Positions 1-11,370 of a DNA stretch of 64,000 nucleotides are shown piece by piece. A program made the translations under genes and the position numbers. The notes below the pieces were generated by a model. It ran no database searches and was not told the DNA's origin. It saw only the letters and a list, made by a program, of their open reading frames with translations. The number at the start of each line of letters is the position of its first letter. Within the stretch, counting starts at the first letter, position 1. Source of the DNA: Limnephilus marmoratus (taxonomy: Eukaryota; Arthropoda; Insecta; Trichoptera; Limnephilidae); NCBI GenBank assembly GCA_917880885.1, contig OU862908.1, positions 54,519,819-54,583,818 on the forward strand. Direction: 5' to 3'.

Positions 1-649
1 TTTGCGATATTTTTTTCTTTTTCATATCGCTTTTTATTATTTTAATATTATTATTTTTATATTCTTACAGTAAAAAATCGTTAATCGTAAGTATAAAAGA
101 TGATTTTTAATATTTTACTAATACCTCCTCAAAATTTAGGTCCATCTATTTTTATGTTCTAACGTAATTCAATAATAGTTGGTTAGACTTAAATTTATTA
201 CAGTTACGTAAGTCACAAACGCCTATTCGACAAGAGGAAAATAAAGTAGGCCATAAATTTTACAGGCAGTTTGGATAATATTTTTTTAATGCTTGTGAAA
301 ACACTCCATAATGGCATCACTAAAGCATCCATCACACTCAAAACCTTTTGTTCCCAACACCGGGCTCTTTCAGCGACCATTTTCTAATAATAACAAAACA
401 ATATTTTTAGGTATTTTACGGCTGCTACATTTTAAAGGACTGAGTGATAATTTGTTATTGGTATCACATAGTTTATTAAGTTTTTTTTGTAGTAGGGGAA
501 CAGGGGACAAAAACAGATATTTTCATTGAGCTCTCTTGTTCACAGCGTTCGCAATTATAATGCAAAAATATATACATATATTTATTCAACACGTATTCAG
601 TAATGCCGTCGTCTCCTAATTTTTAGCAAAATTTATTATATTTAAAGAG
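1..649. other. No gene recognised
   Basis: AT-rich sequence. A 72-codon frame at 311-529 has no features of a known protein, and I see no repeat shared with the rest of the window. Confidence 0.5.
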
Positions 650-1077
650 TTTTTTTTTTTTTTTTTTTTTTACAGTGTATACCGCACAAGAATCTCAACT
701 GCTCCCGTCTGGAGCCAGTGAGACTATGGCATCCCCAGTTGGGGTATGTTGTGAGGCTGAAGGTAGTGGGGAGGGGAAGGAGGTGGGGAAGAGGAAGGTT
801 GGGAAGTACCTGGCTATTCAGATCTGGTCACTAAACACGGCTAAAGCCATTTTCAAGCAACGTTTCAATTCTGAATGGTGGTCTTACACCAGGGCGATAC
901 TAATAGTATCTTCCACTCTGGAACATGCCGCAAATATACTATATATTATTTTAAATTAATTAATTGTGAAATAACACAAATTAATCAAATAAAATTTATT
1001 TTGCGCATGCCGGGTTCGAACCCGCGACCTCCGGAATGTGAGTCAAGAGTCTTAGCCACTGGACTACGGAGGTCGTC
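650..1077 (-). mobile_element. SINE family A, near full-length copy
   Basis: Read on the minus strand, the element starts with a tRNA-like head (about 1077 to 1003) holding an A-box-like segment and a perfect B box (GGTTCGAACCC). It continues through an AT-rich linker and a conserved body (about 900-690), and ends in a poly-A tract (poly-T at 650-671 on +). It is a non-autonomous retroposon transcribed by RNA polymerase III from the head and mobilised by a LINE. The same head, body and tail recur at 19383-19850 on the other strand, which defines the family limits. The 94-codon frame over it is a by-product of the repeat. I found no clear target-site duplication. Confidence 0.9.
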
Positions 1078-3374
1078 AAAAGTATTAATGATACCAAAAT
1101 TATAAAATATCTCCAAATATTAAGAAGTTACGAGTTTTCAATGTGAACTGGGTTAAAATATATGTGTCGCAGGCAAATCGTAAAATCAGGCCGATCATGA
1201 TGCGCCTGAGGCACTTCACAAAGTAGCATCATAATCTGCCAGATTTGACGATCGGCCGCCGACATATGCACGAGATACGATTCAGTAGAATAAAAATTTC
1301 AAATGACGGTGCTATAGCACCGCCACGCATTCGTAGTGACGTCACAAGCTTTTCGTCCAGCGTCTAATATTAACTTATTAATTTTGGTACTTTTCGGTAT
1401 TTTCTAAAAACTCAAAAGTTATGTACTCACCATTAATATGATACATTTGTAAAAAACATGACATTTCATGGTAGGAGACGTTTGCGGAAGATCATTGTTT
1501 CTAGATGGACAGAACTGATTTTTCTTTACATATAGTTCAAGATTTCTAACTGAACAAGAGGTCCAACTGCCCGGGACTATGGTATGTCGTGAGATTGATT
1601 GGAACCAACAGAACGCGACTTGATTATGTTGCTTGCTTTTGTTTTGACATTTTATTTGAAAAATAAAAATTGAATGTTCATATTTTAAACTTGAACCCTC
1701 ACTAACTATAGTTTCAAGGGCAGAGCATCCATCAGAGTAGCTTTTCTCTATAATATTCTTATACACAATGAACATGAAAAACTTACCGGAGTTTTTAAAA
1801 AAGCTACTCTTTTCAATTTTATTTTTCGTGAGCTGAAGCCATATTTGGTTTCGTAGGTACCATTCCAGCAGCAAAGTTACACAGAGTATGTTTTATCTTG
1901 TCCACTGTCAACGCATCCAATATGGTTTCATCTCGCGTGTCTGTGTTGTTTTATGATCTCGGCGGCGGGATTTCACTTTGCCTTTTGCCGTCCTTACGTT
2001 TATTTATTCAAAAAGTGTATATGAGAACATTTTCAAAACTTTGTATCCACGACTTATACGTTTACAAAATATTTTTATGCAATTTGTTTCATTGTAAAAG
2101 TTGAAAGCGGAGAGGCTGGAAATTTTTCTTCCAGTGATATTTCTATGGTGGTTTTTTTTAAATGGATCTCGTTTTCATAACCGGTTTCGCCAAACGTAAA
2201 AAAGTTTTTCACACCAGAGAGGCTGCTATTGTGGCTGTGCTACGAGTGTTTTCATCAACGCTCAATGTGAAGGAATTTTTGATGATACAAAAAGGAGATG
2301 TTTTGAGATGTAGGTATTTTTTTAAAGCGAAAAATAAATGACAATATTACGGCTTTCAAAAAAATTTTACCTACGAGTACAAAAATCTGACTTCAATTTT
2401 TACGATTTAAAAAAAAAAGGTTTTGAGAAATACCTTTGTTAACCATGAGAAATTTGAAAACGCAAAGGCTGTTTCATAAAATTCACGAGAAAAGCTAAGA
2501 AATTGTTATTCATCTCCACAACAATTTTAGACAAATACAAACTTAGTAACTTCTTTACACGTTACGGAAATAATAATAACGAAAAGCATAAAAATATTAG
2601 TCTAATAATATTATATGCTTATGATAAATAAGGGGAGAAGATGTTCTCGCGATGGTTTTATTGGCGCTTTAGTCAGACACGATGCTTTTGAAATCATGTG
2701 CATGCACTGTGAACCGTGTGAGGAGATCGCATTTCGTATGCATTGCTTCTAAGCGCCTGGAAAGCTGAAGATCGTACAATTCTGCAAGGCCTTCTCCCTA
2801 GAGTCGCAGCCTTCGACGACTGGAAGAGAGATATGTGTATCCTTTCGAATGGGATGCTTTCAGCGATGTTGGCATAAATATTTCGGTAGTTATGCAGGGT
2901 ATAACAGCACGTACTCGAAGGATTTTAACAAGCGATTTCTGAGCATATTTGGAGTAAATAATGTATGTGTCATTTTGCTGTCCGATGGTATTTATTTCTT
3001 CATTAAAAATACAAAAAATATTTTTCCATCACACATTGCTATCCCTGCACGTCGCGACAGGTTTGAGCGATACGCGCACTTTTTCGTGTGTTGCCGTGCT
3101 GTTAGAACGAGACGCAACGCTTATCAAGTATCACGCTAGGCTATGGACGCACTACTCTCCTGACTGCTCAGTTGCGACGTGTGATGAAAAAATATATTTA
3201 ATGTTTTAATTGAAAAAAAAAATGTCCTCGGGCAGCAAAATGACATCTGTGTAATACATCTCGAAAGATAGAGAGGTTGCCTCTAAGATTGTACGTACTA
3301 ACTATGCATATCGGAATGCTAAATTAATTAATTTATATTTTTGAATGTAGCTATTACTTTGTGGTTATCCATTA
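1078..3374. other. No gene recognised; a few weak signals
   Basis: The longest open frame is on minus (1419-1874, 151 codons) with donor-like GTAAGT and GTGAGT sites inside it, but the product is unlike anything I know and I do not call it. One full CRE palindrome (TGACGTCA) lies near 1337. A short inverted pair built on CACGTCGC lies at about 3048 and 3172 and may bound a small degenerate MITE. Confidence 0.4.
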
Positions 3375-3633
3375 TAGAATAATGAAATAATTTTACTTTG
3401 TATAAACCACTTATTTGATGTGCAAATCCGACCGGTTTCGGAACAAACGTTCCTTCGTCAGGGAAAGCTTATACTAATTTGAAATTGTTGTTTAAATACT
3501 TATACTAAAACATTGTTCGAAACTGTCAAATTAGTATAAGCTTTCCCTGACGAAGGAACGTTTGTTCCGAAACCGGTCGGATTTGCACATCAAATAAGTG
3601 GTTTATACAAAGTAAAATTATTTCATTATTCTA
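3375..3633. repeat. Large perfect palindrome, Penelope-like terminal repeat pair
   Basis: Two 107-nt arms (3375-3481 and 3527-3633) appear perfectly inverted around a 45-nt loop. Each arm holds a hammerhead-like core and the segment AAGTGGTTTATACAAAGT, which is related to parts of the palindromes at 26890-27077 and 55580-55670. Inverted terminal repeats (pLTRs) of this design are known in Penelope-like retroelements. No coding part of an element remains between the arms. A MITE-like fold-back origin is the alternative. Confidence 0.7.
3544..3581 (+). ncRNA. Hammerhead-ribozyme-like motif
   Basis: The core CTGACGA (3547-3553) is followed by one unpaired A, a stem GGAAC/GTTCC with a short loop, then GAA (3569-3571), the self-complementary ACCGGT (3572-3577) and C at 3578, where a hammerhead would cleave. 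Stem I is only three base pairs (TCC/GGA). A mirror copy lies in the other arm on minus (about 3427-3464). The extra nucleotide after CTGACGA departs from the textbook core, so activity is uncertain. Confidence 0.5.
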
Positions 3634-3949
3634 ATTAATTTATTCTAATGAACATGGATTGAACTCATGTATTTAAAAATCAGTGTCGACGTACCAACGC
3701 CTTATCGATTAACATCAAGTATATTGACTCTTACTGACTCATTTTCATTAGCAATCCTTGCATCCAGCGTCTCGTACATACATGACTTTTCTAAAGTATT
3801 TGATTCAATATATTATGCCGCGTCTTTACAATTTTCCTTCCATTCTCTTACACGTTAAATTTGTTCTGCATCTCATATTCGCATGTCCAAACCAACGAGT
3901 TTTATATTTTAGGTATCTCCAACACTGTATTATTTTTGCTTTTATTGAT

Positions 3950-4337
3950 CGAATACGGTATTATCCTTGTTCTACCGGTATTACAATGGAAGATTCTCCG
4001 AGGAACTAGCATCATTGATCCCTTCGGCACCGGTGCGTAGTCGGGAAACATGCCAAACGCGTGCCCAACATTTGTACATGGTTGACATTTGTCACATGAT
4101 AACGGGTCGTTTCTTCGACTCGTTCTTATGTTCAACAGCTCGGCTGTGGAATGATTTGCCGGCTTCTGTGTTTCCTCCTTCCTACAACATAGGTCTCTTC
4201 AAGACCAATGTTCATTCCTTCCTCTCCTCAAAAAGACCCTCCACACAGCATCCCAGATGACATAGGCCGTGAGGGAAATTATTTTCCTCAAGGCCTCCTG
4301 TGTGGAGTTAATGTAAAAAAAAAAAAAAAAATTATTT
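3950..4337 (+). pseudogene. 3' end of a non-LTR retrotransposon (C-terminus of RT ORF and 3' UTR)
   Basis: The frame through 3967-4260 gives LFYRYYNGRFSEEL, later ARLWNDLPASVFPPSYN and LFKTNVHSFL, then a stop. These are the typical last 90-100 residues of Jockey/R1-like LINE reverse-transcriptase proteins (FYRYY-x-GR-x-S-x-EL followed by RLWNxLP). After the stop comes a short 3' UTR (GATGACATAGGCC, then GGCCTCCTGTGTGGAG) and a poly-A run at about 4315-4330. The element is 5'-truncated at about 3950, as is usual for LINEs. A second copy lies inverted at 45925-46290. Its 3' UTR is the same sequence that ends SINE family B. Confidence 0.85.
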
Positions 4338-6059
4338 AACATGCACCTCAGTGATTAAATTTCTCCATGTCTTAATGTTAGCTTTGATAAAAATAATTTA
4401 TTCTCGATTCTAAATCTGTTCCAGCTTGTGAACAAAATTGTGATCAGTGAAAGAGGACAACAAAAAAAAACTCACCTAGAATCGGGGATTAACGAGGACC
4501 TTTCTAATATAAAAAAACGACAATGTTCGACAAATTACGACAATGTTTGACAATGTTACATTTGAATTTCCGCGAAACAACTGGGCCTAAGGCAACAAAG
4601 TCAAATATTGTCTCAAACAAAATTCCCAGCTCTATGGTTGATTAATGACGTGTGATACCTGACGTAATAATATAATTAATCTTATCATGGAGCTTTCATA
4701 GATAGCTAAGGCCCAATTATTTCTGCATTAATATATTATTATTAATTAACCATCGGTATAAAATATTATATAATAATAAGCCAGGCAAATGATGTGCCCA
4801 CATTTTCTCGGGAACTTAGAATCAAATACATCTATATTTACTTATTCAACGGTTCGTGCCCGTTAGTTGACACGTATTTAATCAATTTCGGTATTCTCAT
4901 ATTGTATTAAACACGTATTAAAATTATATCATCATCATCATTGCTACAACCTTCGCAGAATCGTATCCCCTCTTGTTAACTTCCATTTGAGCAGTCCTCC
5001 ATTATATAGCTTCAGTTCCTCATACCCACAGAAGGGTATATGGGGAATTGGCCTACAAACCATCCATTCTTTCATCTACCGACACTTCTCTATCCAGCTT
5101 TTGAAGCTCCTTCAATAACTGACATTCTGTGACTTTTGCATAAAATATTTGGTCCAGCGTAGTCGTCATAATTTCGTCTAGTTAAGGAAGGTTGTTTTGA
5201 TATTACAATTGCGACAGCTTATGTGTAAACCCAAACCAACTGTAGGGGCGTGTAAATAGCCCCTGACACGAGGGAGATGACTACCCTATGTAAATTAACG
5301 AAAATTGAATTCTTCCCTATGTGACACAAAAACAGTTGACCCAGCAATTCCAACCAAAGTGAAACAAAACAATACTCACTCAGAGAATGCAGCTCATTGG
5401 CGATGTCCAACACAAAAGACACTTCTTTTCATTAAAAAAATCAAGGCGGTATTGCATAATCTTAACAGATGTTTCGCACAGCAAGGAAGTTTCAACAATG
5501 AAAAAAATAAATCTGCCCATCAATAATATGTGCCAAATCCTAGGCACAACAATAATTCACTCACTGGGTGAACCATTTAATAATGACTGACCAGGAGTGA
5601 CATCTGTTGGTTTTGACTCACACTCCCGTCGGAAGCAATTGCCTGATTCACAGAGGTAAGGAAATGCATGAATATACTGAATCTCAAGCCACATAGGTAA
5701 ATTCAATACAATACAAAAACCATAGATGGCGCCCTCATGGTCTCATAGCATAAATTATTAATTGATTAAGAAAATGGATACAAATATATTTATGGCGCGT
5801 ATCCACCAACATTCACCATTTTCTGACTTAACCCTTTAAAAAAGATCAAATAAATAATTTAACGTACCTACAGTAAACTCCAGATTTCAGAAATAAAAGA
5901 AAATACAAAATACCTACTTAGGGTTGTGTCTTATTTTCGTTTTGTAATAATGAGAAAAGGCGGAAATCCAAATAAATTAAAATATGGTCCATTTTTATCT
6001 TAATATGTCATTGTGGAATGGTCATATTAAAATGTTTCCCTTTTCGAGACTTTGGTGTT
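4338..6059. other. No gene recognised
   Basis: AT-rich. An (ATC)n run at 4928-4941, followed by moderately complex sequence to about 5170, may be a reversed LINE tail, because the LINE at 34908 also ends in (ATG)n. I cannot support coding there. Confidence 0.4.
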
Positions 6060-6184
6060 ATTTTTTTTGCTGAAGACGAACATCGGTAGCGAAGAGGTTA
6101 ATGTTTCGTTTGTGTAATATACCTAAATATTTTAGTTGTTCCTCTAAATGTCAATGCAAAGTGAGCTTAGATTTGTTTTAGTTT

Positions 6185-6235
6185 TAATTTTGTTTTCCTG
6201 GCGAAGAAACCAACGGTTTCAAAACATGTCCATTA
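6185..6235 (+). repeat. Degenerate Penelope/hammerhead-like motif
   Basis: CTGGCGA, a stem GAAACC/GGTTTC, then AAA and the palindrome ACATGT followed by C reproduce the layout of the better copies, but with core substitutions (CTGG for CTGA, CAAA for GAAA). Read as an eroded copy of the family at 3375 and 55606. Confidence 0.4.
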
Positions 6236-6404
6236 TTTTGATTAAATAGCGCTAAATTCAAATTGATTTATTTTTCTTAAATTAAAATGACACAGAGTGA
6301 ATTTGCGATTATTAAAGAAATTTATTACGATGCCATACAAATGTACCATCCCAACTACGAACACTCCTGTCCCGGTGAGACCGGTACACCAGGGGGCTCG
6401 TATG

Positions 6405-6780
6405 GGGCTTCGTAGCTCTTCTTAACTTTTCTTAGTTCTTCTGATCTCTTCTGGTCTCTTTTTGTCTCTTCTTGTATTTTCTTGTTTCATCTCGGTTTTT
6501 CTTGGTTCTTTTGGTCCCGTCTTGGATATTGTTGTCTTTTTTTATACCATCTCATTACCCTCCCTTGTCCTTTTTGGCTATTCCAGTCTGTGCTTGCCTC
6601 TTTTTGTTTCTTTTCGCTCCTTCTTACTTCTCTTAGCGTCTTTTTGCTTCTTCTTGTCTCTTCTTAGCTCTTATTATCTCTTGTTGGCTCTTCCCTCCTT
6701 TTCCTGGTTATATTCTTGACTTTTCTCGGCTCTCATCTTCTTGACTCTTCTTGGTCTCCTTCGGAATCTTTCCTTGTCAT
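6405..6780. repeat. Pyrimidine-rich degenerate short repeat
   Basis: About 370 nt consist almost only of variants of CTTCTTGGCTCT or CTTCTTGTCTCT (period near 11-12). The strand asymmetry is strong: C and T on +, A and G on -. The two overlapping hydrophobic open frames here (6462-6719 and 6482-6667) are artefacts of the repeat. It looks like a decayed minisatellite. Confidence 0.7.
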
Positions 6781-7129
6781 CTTGCCCTAATTATCCGGAC
6801 TACATTAGAATAACCGATTCCCAAAGTTAATGGAAAAAAAAATAAAAACCAATTGAAAATACACATGACCGAGAGCACTTTGAGGAACGCGAAAATTTTA
6901 ATGCATTCACTAGATGAGTTCGTCCAGATAAACAAATACTTAATCAAGCGGTGCCATCCGAGTACTCGACACAACTTTGTTATTTTTTTATTACCTATTG
7001 ATAATAATATATATTTATTGAAAATATTTGAAGCGTTTATAATTAAAAAAAGAACATCTTCTGTGTTAATAGTATTATACAATGTTTTATAAATTACATG
7101 AGTACAAAAAATTGACAACAGGAAAAAGA

Positions 7130-7250
7130 GATAAACCTACATATGAACAGTAGGTAACATTTAAATAACAAATTGTATATTTATATATTAAGGTTTATCA
7201 TAACCCGCCTCACTAGGATGACCTGTATTTAGGCAGTAATTTTGTCAGTT
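7130..7250. repeat. Dispersed repeat fragment (LINE-tail-like)
   Basis: Shares ATATGAACAGTAG, then TGCCTCACTAGG-like and AGGCAGTAATTTT segments with 63830-63940. There the same sequence follows an (AAT)n run, as the 3' UTR of a LINE in reverse would. Family not identified. Confidence 0.5.
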
Positions 7251-7254
7251 AATA

Positions 7255-8560
7255 CATATCTATTTATAATACCCATGAACATACCAATCATGTATTAAAG
7301 TATAATCACTCGATAGGTTGGTTACGTTAAAAATGTCGTATTTGGGTGAGTGCACCAATAAAGCCCTATCCTTACTTTTGATCCAAATGTTTAGGTTAAA
7401 TAATTTTGAGAATCACGTTTTATTATTCTCTCTGGAAGAATGTTGTAAAGTCTTGTCGGAAGGTATTCGAAGTTTCGTTGACCAAAGTAGTATGGGTTAC
7501 AGGAATTTGTAGTAAGTTAAGTTATGAATGCCTTCATCTGGCACACAGAGATCAGTCTACATATTATCATAAGACTAATTGTGACCTATGTCTGCCAACG
7601 CTTATGCTTATCCGAATTCAGCGCTTCGCAATCTTCTATCCTGAAAACTGAAATTACGCAAAATCCATGGTACCTCGTGCTACGTCAAATGAACCACTGC
7701 TGAATCCCGCCACCCAAGCCTACAAGAGCTTGAAAATTTAATATTATGCTAGCAAAATAAACAAATCTTCAAGCAACTAAAAAGTGAAATAGGAGAGGGC
7801 CTTATCTTATTAGATATCGTGAAGCGAAGAAATCCTTTGTTCTAAATCGAATTCACTTGCAACCTTTAACGTCCATTTTAGCACTTTTAGGAAGACGTGA
7901 AACCAAATGTCAAAATCCCATTAAAAAGCTTTCACTAAAACACAACTTTTGACAGGTTTTCAAAGACATTCGGAAGAGGAGCCACAGTTAGAAAAATAAA
8001 TACATATACTCGTAGCAATAGAAAGACGTCATATCAGATCGAACCACATGCTTCTAATCTGAGAAAGTCTGTAAATAAGAGGAATTTTTGTATCTTTATA
8101 AATTTAATTTACATAAAATAAACTTTAAAAAAAATAATTTATTAGGAAAGCATTCTGTTCATTAAAGGATAATATAGAATTTTTATTATGGAAAGATTTG
8201 GAATAATGTTGTATCGTAATTATTATGTGAACATTATTTGGGTCCATGTTATTCGATATCTTGTAGAATCATGATGTACATATGAAGATACGTTAACCCA
8301 CTGTACACATGATGTGAATCATCTGCATGACGTGACAAGTTACCATAATGGTATAATTTGCATACCGAATCTACATTTCGTGCATGAATCCTCAATTTAT
8401 CGTAGATTATAATATTCTGAAGCAACTTACAACTTCCGTAAAAAATAATTAAATCACTGAGGAGTTCAAAAAACAAATAATTTAAAATTAAAAAAACTTT
8501 TATGATGATAATGGGAACAATGTAAATGTAATTGTTTTGAAAGGTTTTGCTTTTAATTTC
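7255..8560. other. No gene recognised
   Basis: AT-rich sequence with only short frames. I see no splice-bounded exon or shared repeat here. Confidence 0.4.
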
Positions 8561-8569
8561 ATTACTGCA

Positions 8570-9080
8570 CCATTCCCTCAGTGGGAATACAAGAAGGCGC
8601 TGCAAAAAAGCGAAATACCCTTGCACGATGATGTCGTTTCTCACCCGGCATGCCGCTTAAAGTCTCGAAAACCCTTCTGGACGGAAGGAGAAAGACTCCT
8701 TCGAACACCTCTCACCCCAGAAGATAGGTGGAAGCTTGAGTGGCAATCAGCCAACGTCAAAAACGCCCATCTCGTGCAAGACCCCACTGAGAGACAGCCT
8801 GGGTTCTCATTGCCTCGCAAACTCTGGACTGCCATCAATAGGATAAGGTGCTCCCATAGCCGTTGTGCTCACATGATGCATAGATGGGGCCTTAAAGAGT
8901 CGGCGACGTGTGAATGCGGTGCGGTGCAGACCACCGAACACGTGGTCAACGAATGCCCGCTCCATTCATTCCCCGGCGGGATTGATGAGGTCCACAGGGC
9001 AACACCTGAGGCCCTAGACTGGCTCGCAGACCTAGATGTCCCCCTCTGACCCCCCACCATACGAAAGAAGAAGAACTGCA
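8570..9080 (+). pseudogene. C-terminal fragment of a LINE polyprotein (zinc-knuckle end)
   Basis: The open frame ending at 9049 reads PLTPEDRWKLEW, then SLPRKLWTAINRIR, then CECGAVQTTEHVVNECPL and ALDWLADLDVPL before the stop. LPRxxWxxxNRxR-x-G/S-HxRC followed by CxCG-x5-TxxHxxxxCP is the widespread C-terminal zinc-binding region of non-LTR retrotransposon proteins. The 3' tail after the stop (CCCCCCACCATACGAAAGAA, then GAAGAA) is short, as in small-UTR LINEs. The N-terminal part, including endonuclease and RT, is missing, so this is a dead 5'-truncated copy. Residues before about 8600 are probably flanking sequence read through. Clade not assigned. Confidence 0.85.
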
Positions 9081-9352
9081 CCATTTGATATTTTTACAGT
9101 ATAATGGCTTAATATTTTTATGTTACTACTGGTTGGTCCTCACTATTCATTCCGTGTGGAGAGAAATTTAATTATATAATTTTTGTCGTTTTAATTCAGT
9201 GGTGCAGTCCACTAGAAATATGCTGATGCACGTCCACAGATACACAGTGTTAACTCCTCAGGCTAATTTGTTCGCTTTTAGGGACAACTCATATACGTCT
9301 CATAGAAATCGTTCTCTCCCTTACTATCATGGTTAAGAAATACGATCTAAAT

Positions 9353-9824
9353 CAGAGGTCCCCAAACTTTTTTTCTCGTAGACCACACTCATAATTTTAG
9401 TGGTTTCGGTGGACCCGCTGCAGCAACATTTCTACCATATTCCCAAAACTCAACAAAAAAGTATGAAGATTAGATCTCACGATGGAAATTTGCATCGCGG
9501 CTGAGTTCCAACCCTAAATTTAGAGTGGTAAAATAAAAAGAAAAATAATTTATTTCTTGTGTTCTATTCATTAAAATAATATAATTTCATACTTAATAGA
9601 ATTGAAATGAAACGTTTATAACGTACCGTAACTTCAAATCACAATAAAAAAATGGTCATAATTTTAATGGGAGGGATGTACCTATTTGGCTTCAGTTTTT
9701 ATTATTTACTATCGAAACGAGATAAATTTTTGTGGACCCCCACTAACAACATGTGAACCCCCTTTTTTATCACGCCAACGTAGACCCCCGTCGAGTCTTC
9801 CGTAGACCACTTTGGGAAACACTG
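9353..9824. mobile_element. hAT-like non-autonomous element (472 bp)
   Basis: Ends are CAGAGGTCCCCAAACTTTTT and, inverted, CAGTGTTTCCCAAAGT, the CAG-x-G-x-TCCCCAAACT type of hAT terminus. Flanks are ATCTAAAT (9345-9352) and ATCTAAAC (9825-9832), an 8-bp target duplication with one change, as hAT transposases make. No transposase frame is inside. A truncated relative lies at 46755-46880. Confidence 0.85.
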
Positions 9825-9832
9825 ATCTAAAC

Positions 9833-10497
9833 GATGTTGGAAAGAGAAAACACCACATTTTCTATTAAAATCTAAAAGTTAACCACAAAATAATTAAAAT
9901 GTACACCCCTATGAAACCGATTTTTCCGACAGTTATAATAACACTATAATTTGTGGGCTTTTTATCAATTATTTTTACACGAAACTATAAAAAAATAAAT
10001 GACGATAATTCAATTCTCTAATAAAATGTGTGTCTGTTTTTACGTTTTTTTTAAAATATAATGTTTATTTCTATTAATAAAATTTCAGTGTATTTCTTCA
10101 CCTTAAAAACAGTTTTTTTATTTTTTTATTTTCAGTTACGATTATAAATATTCCATAAATTGGAATTTTATTTCAGAGCGAAGTATTTTGACCTTCTGGC
10201 AGAATATGCCCGAGGCCTGAGGGTTTAGGGGACGTAGTCTGACAAACTTTAACCAGTTATCCATTCATAATCTCTTTTGGAGTAAAAAATGTTCATACTG
10301 AGGTAATTTTTGATCGTGAAACTCTTAATAAAACATTTACTGCCGTATTGAGAGCGTCGTGGCGTATTTGTCTACTTATCGACATTTTAGTTTCAAATTC
10401 GAAAATTAATCGAAAATGATTTGATTTTTTAACGGTCTGTTTAACGTCAAGTCAAGTGAAAGAAGATACTTCTAAATTTCAAGAGCATTCATTTAAT
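9833..10497. other. No gene recognised
   Basis: AT-rich spacer between two hAT-type elements; nothing identifiable. Confidence 0.4.
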
Positions 10498-10505
10498 ATA
10501 AATAA
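10498..10505 (+). repeat. Target-site duplication, left (ATAAATAA)
   Basis: Identical to 12453-12460 at the other end of the hAT-type element; this fixes the element borders. Confidence 0.85.
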
Positions 10506-10984
10506 TAGGGTGCATCGATTGTTAACTTTTTTTCTGTTTTCAAATTCCAAGTTGAAAAAAAGTTACTACTAGGTACCACAACTTACCACAAAAATTTTTG
10601 GATTTTAAAAAAAATGTTTAGGTCTTCCGCACCAGGCCTAAAATTTTAATTTTTTTCAAAAAATACCAAATTTTTTTTAAATTTTAAAAAAGAAAATCGT
10701 AACTTTTGTGTTTATTCCAAGTTAAAAAACAGTAATATCAGGGCATGAAAATAAGTAAGAAACGATTTTTTTTAATAAAAAATGGATTTTAGGTCTCCCG
10801 CACAAGCCCTAAAGTTTGTTAATTTTGATGAATTGTGTGTATGAACCATGTTTTTTTTTAAGTTTAAACCACCGGATTTAATTGTACTTTTCTTAAAGAA
10901 GGCATAAAATGAGACAATATATATACATAATTCATATATATATATATATAGTAAAAATATATACCACATACATACTATACATAT

Positions 10985-11370
10985 GAGGGAGCGGGCCAGA
11001 TCGGTAGAGAGATGGGTAGCGAGAAATGAAAGGCGTCAGTCGGTGTAGTGAGTCAGTCTTTATTGGAGCTACGTAGCGAGGGTCGAAGCGGAGCGGAATG
11101 ACAGTGGTGCCGGGAGTGTTGCTGCTGCATGATGAAGAGTGAGAAGAAGGTCAGGAGACTACGGCGGTGAAGATCACAGGTCTTCAGGGAGCCGGCGTGT
11201 TGCTCTACACCATGGCGGTGTAGAAGTGACCTTGGTCCAGGCGGTCGACCGTCGTCGTGTTGACGAGGTATGGCGGCTGTGTGTGCCTTTGAGTCGACAC
11301 ACACACGTGACGCAGGAAGGAACCTTGAGAGGCGATGAGTTGAGGCGATGGCAACGAGCAGCAACCATAA
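10985..11370. other. GC-rich insert inside the hAT-type element
   Basis: Base composition shifts sharply from the AT-rich repeats to well over half G+C. Frames on both strands are short and low in information. On minus, AATAAAGACTGACTC near 11060-11080 looks like a poly-A signal or LTR R-region. I cannot identify the source. Captured host or LTR DNA is a possibility. Confidence 0.45.

Noticed and set aside
675..959. 94-codon ORF near the start of the window
   Set aside because: It lies entirely in the SINE A body, and the same frame recurs broken at other SINE A copies; it is not a gene.
1003..1077. Functional tRNA gene
   Set aside because: The acceptor strands do not pair, and the sequence continues into the SINE A body.
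1419..1874. 151-codon minus-strand ORF with donor-like sites
   Set aside because: No recognisable domain, no acceptor/donor pair that bounds it, and composition like the surrounding DNA.
4928..5200. Reversed LINE coding next to (ATC)n
   Set aside because: No RT or zinc-knuckle motif could be read in any minus frame.
6462..6719. 85-codon hydrophobic ORF resembling a membrane protein
   Set aside because: It is produced by the CT-rich repeat; hydrophobic residues follow from T-rich codons.
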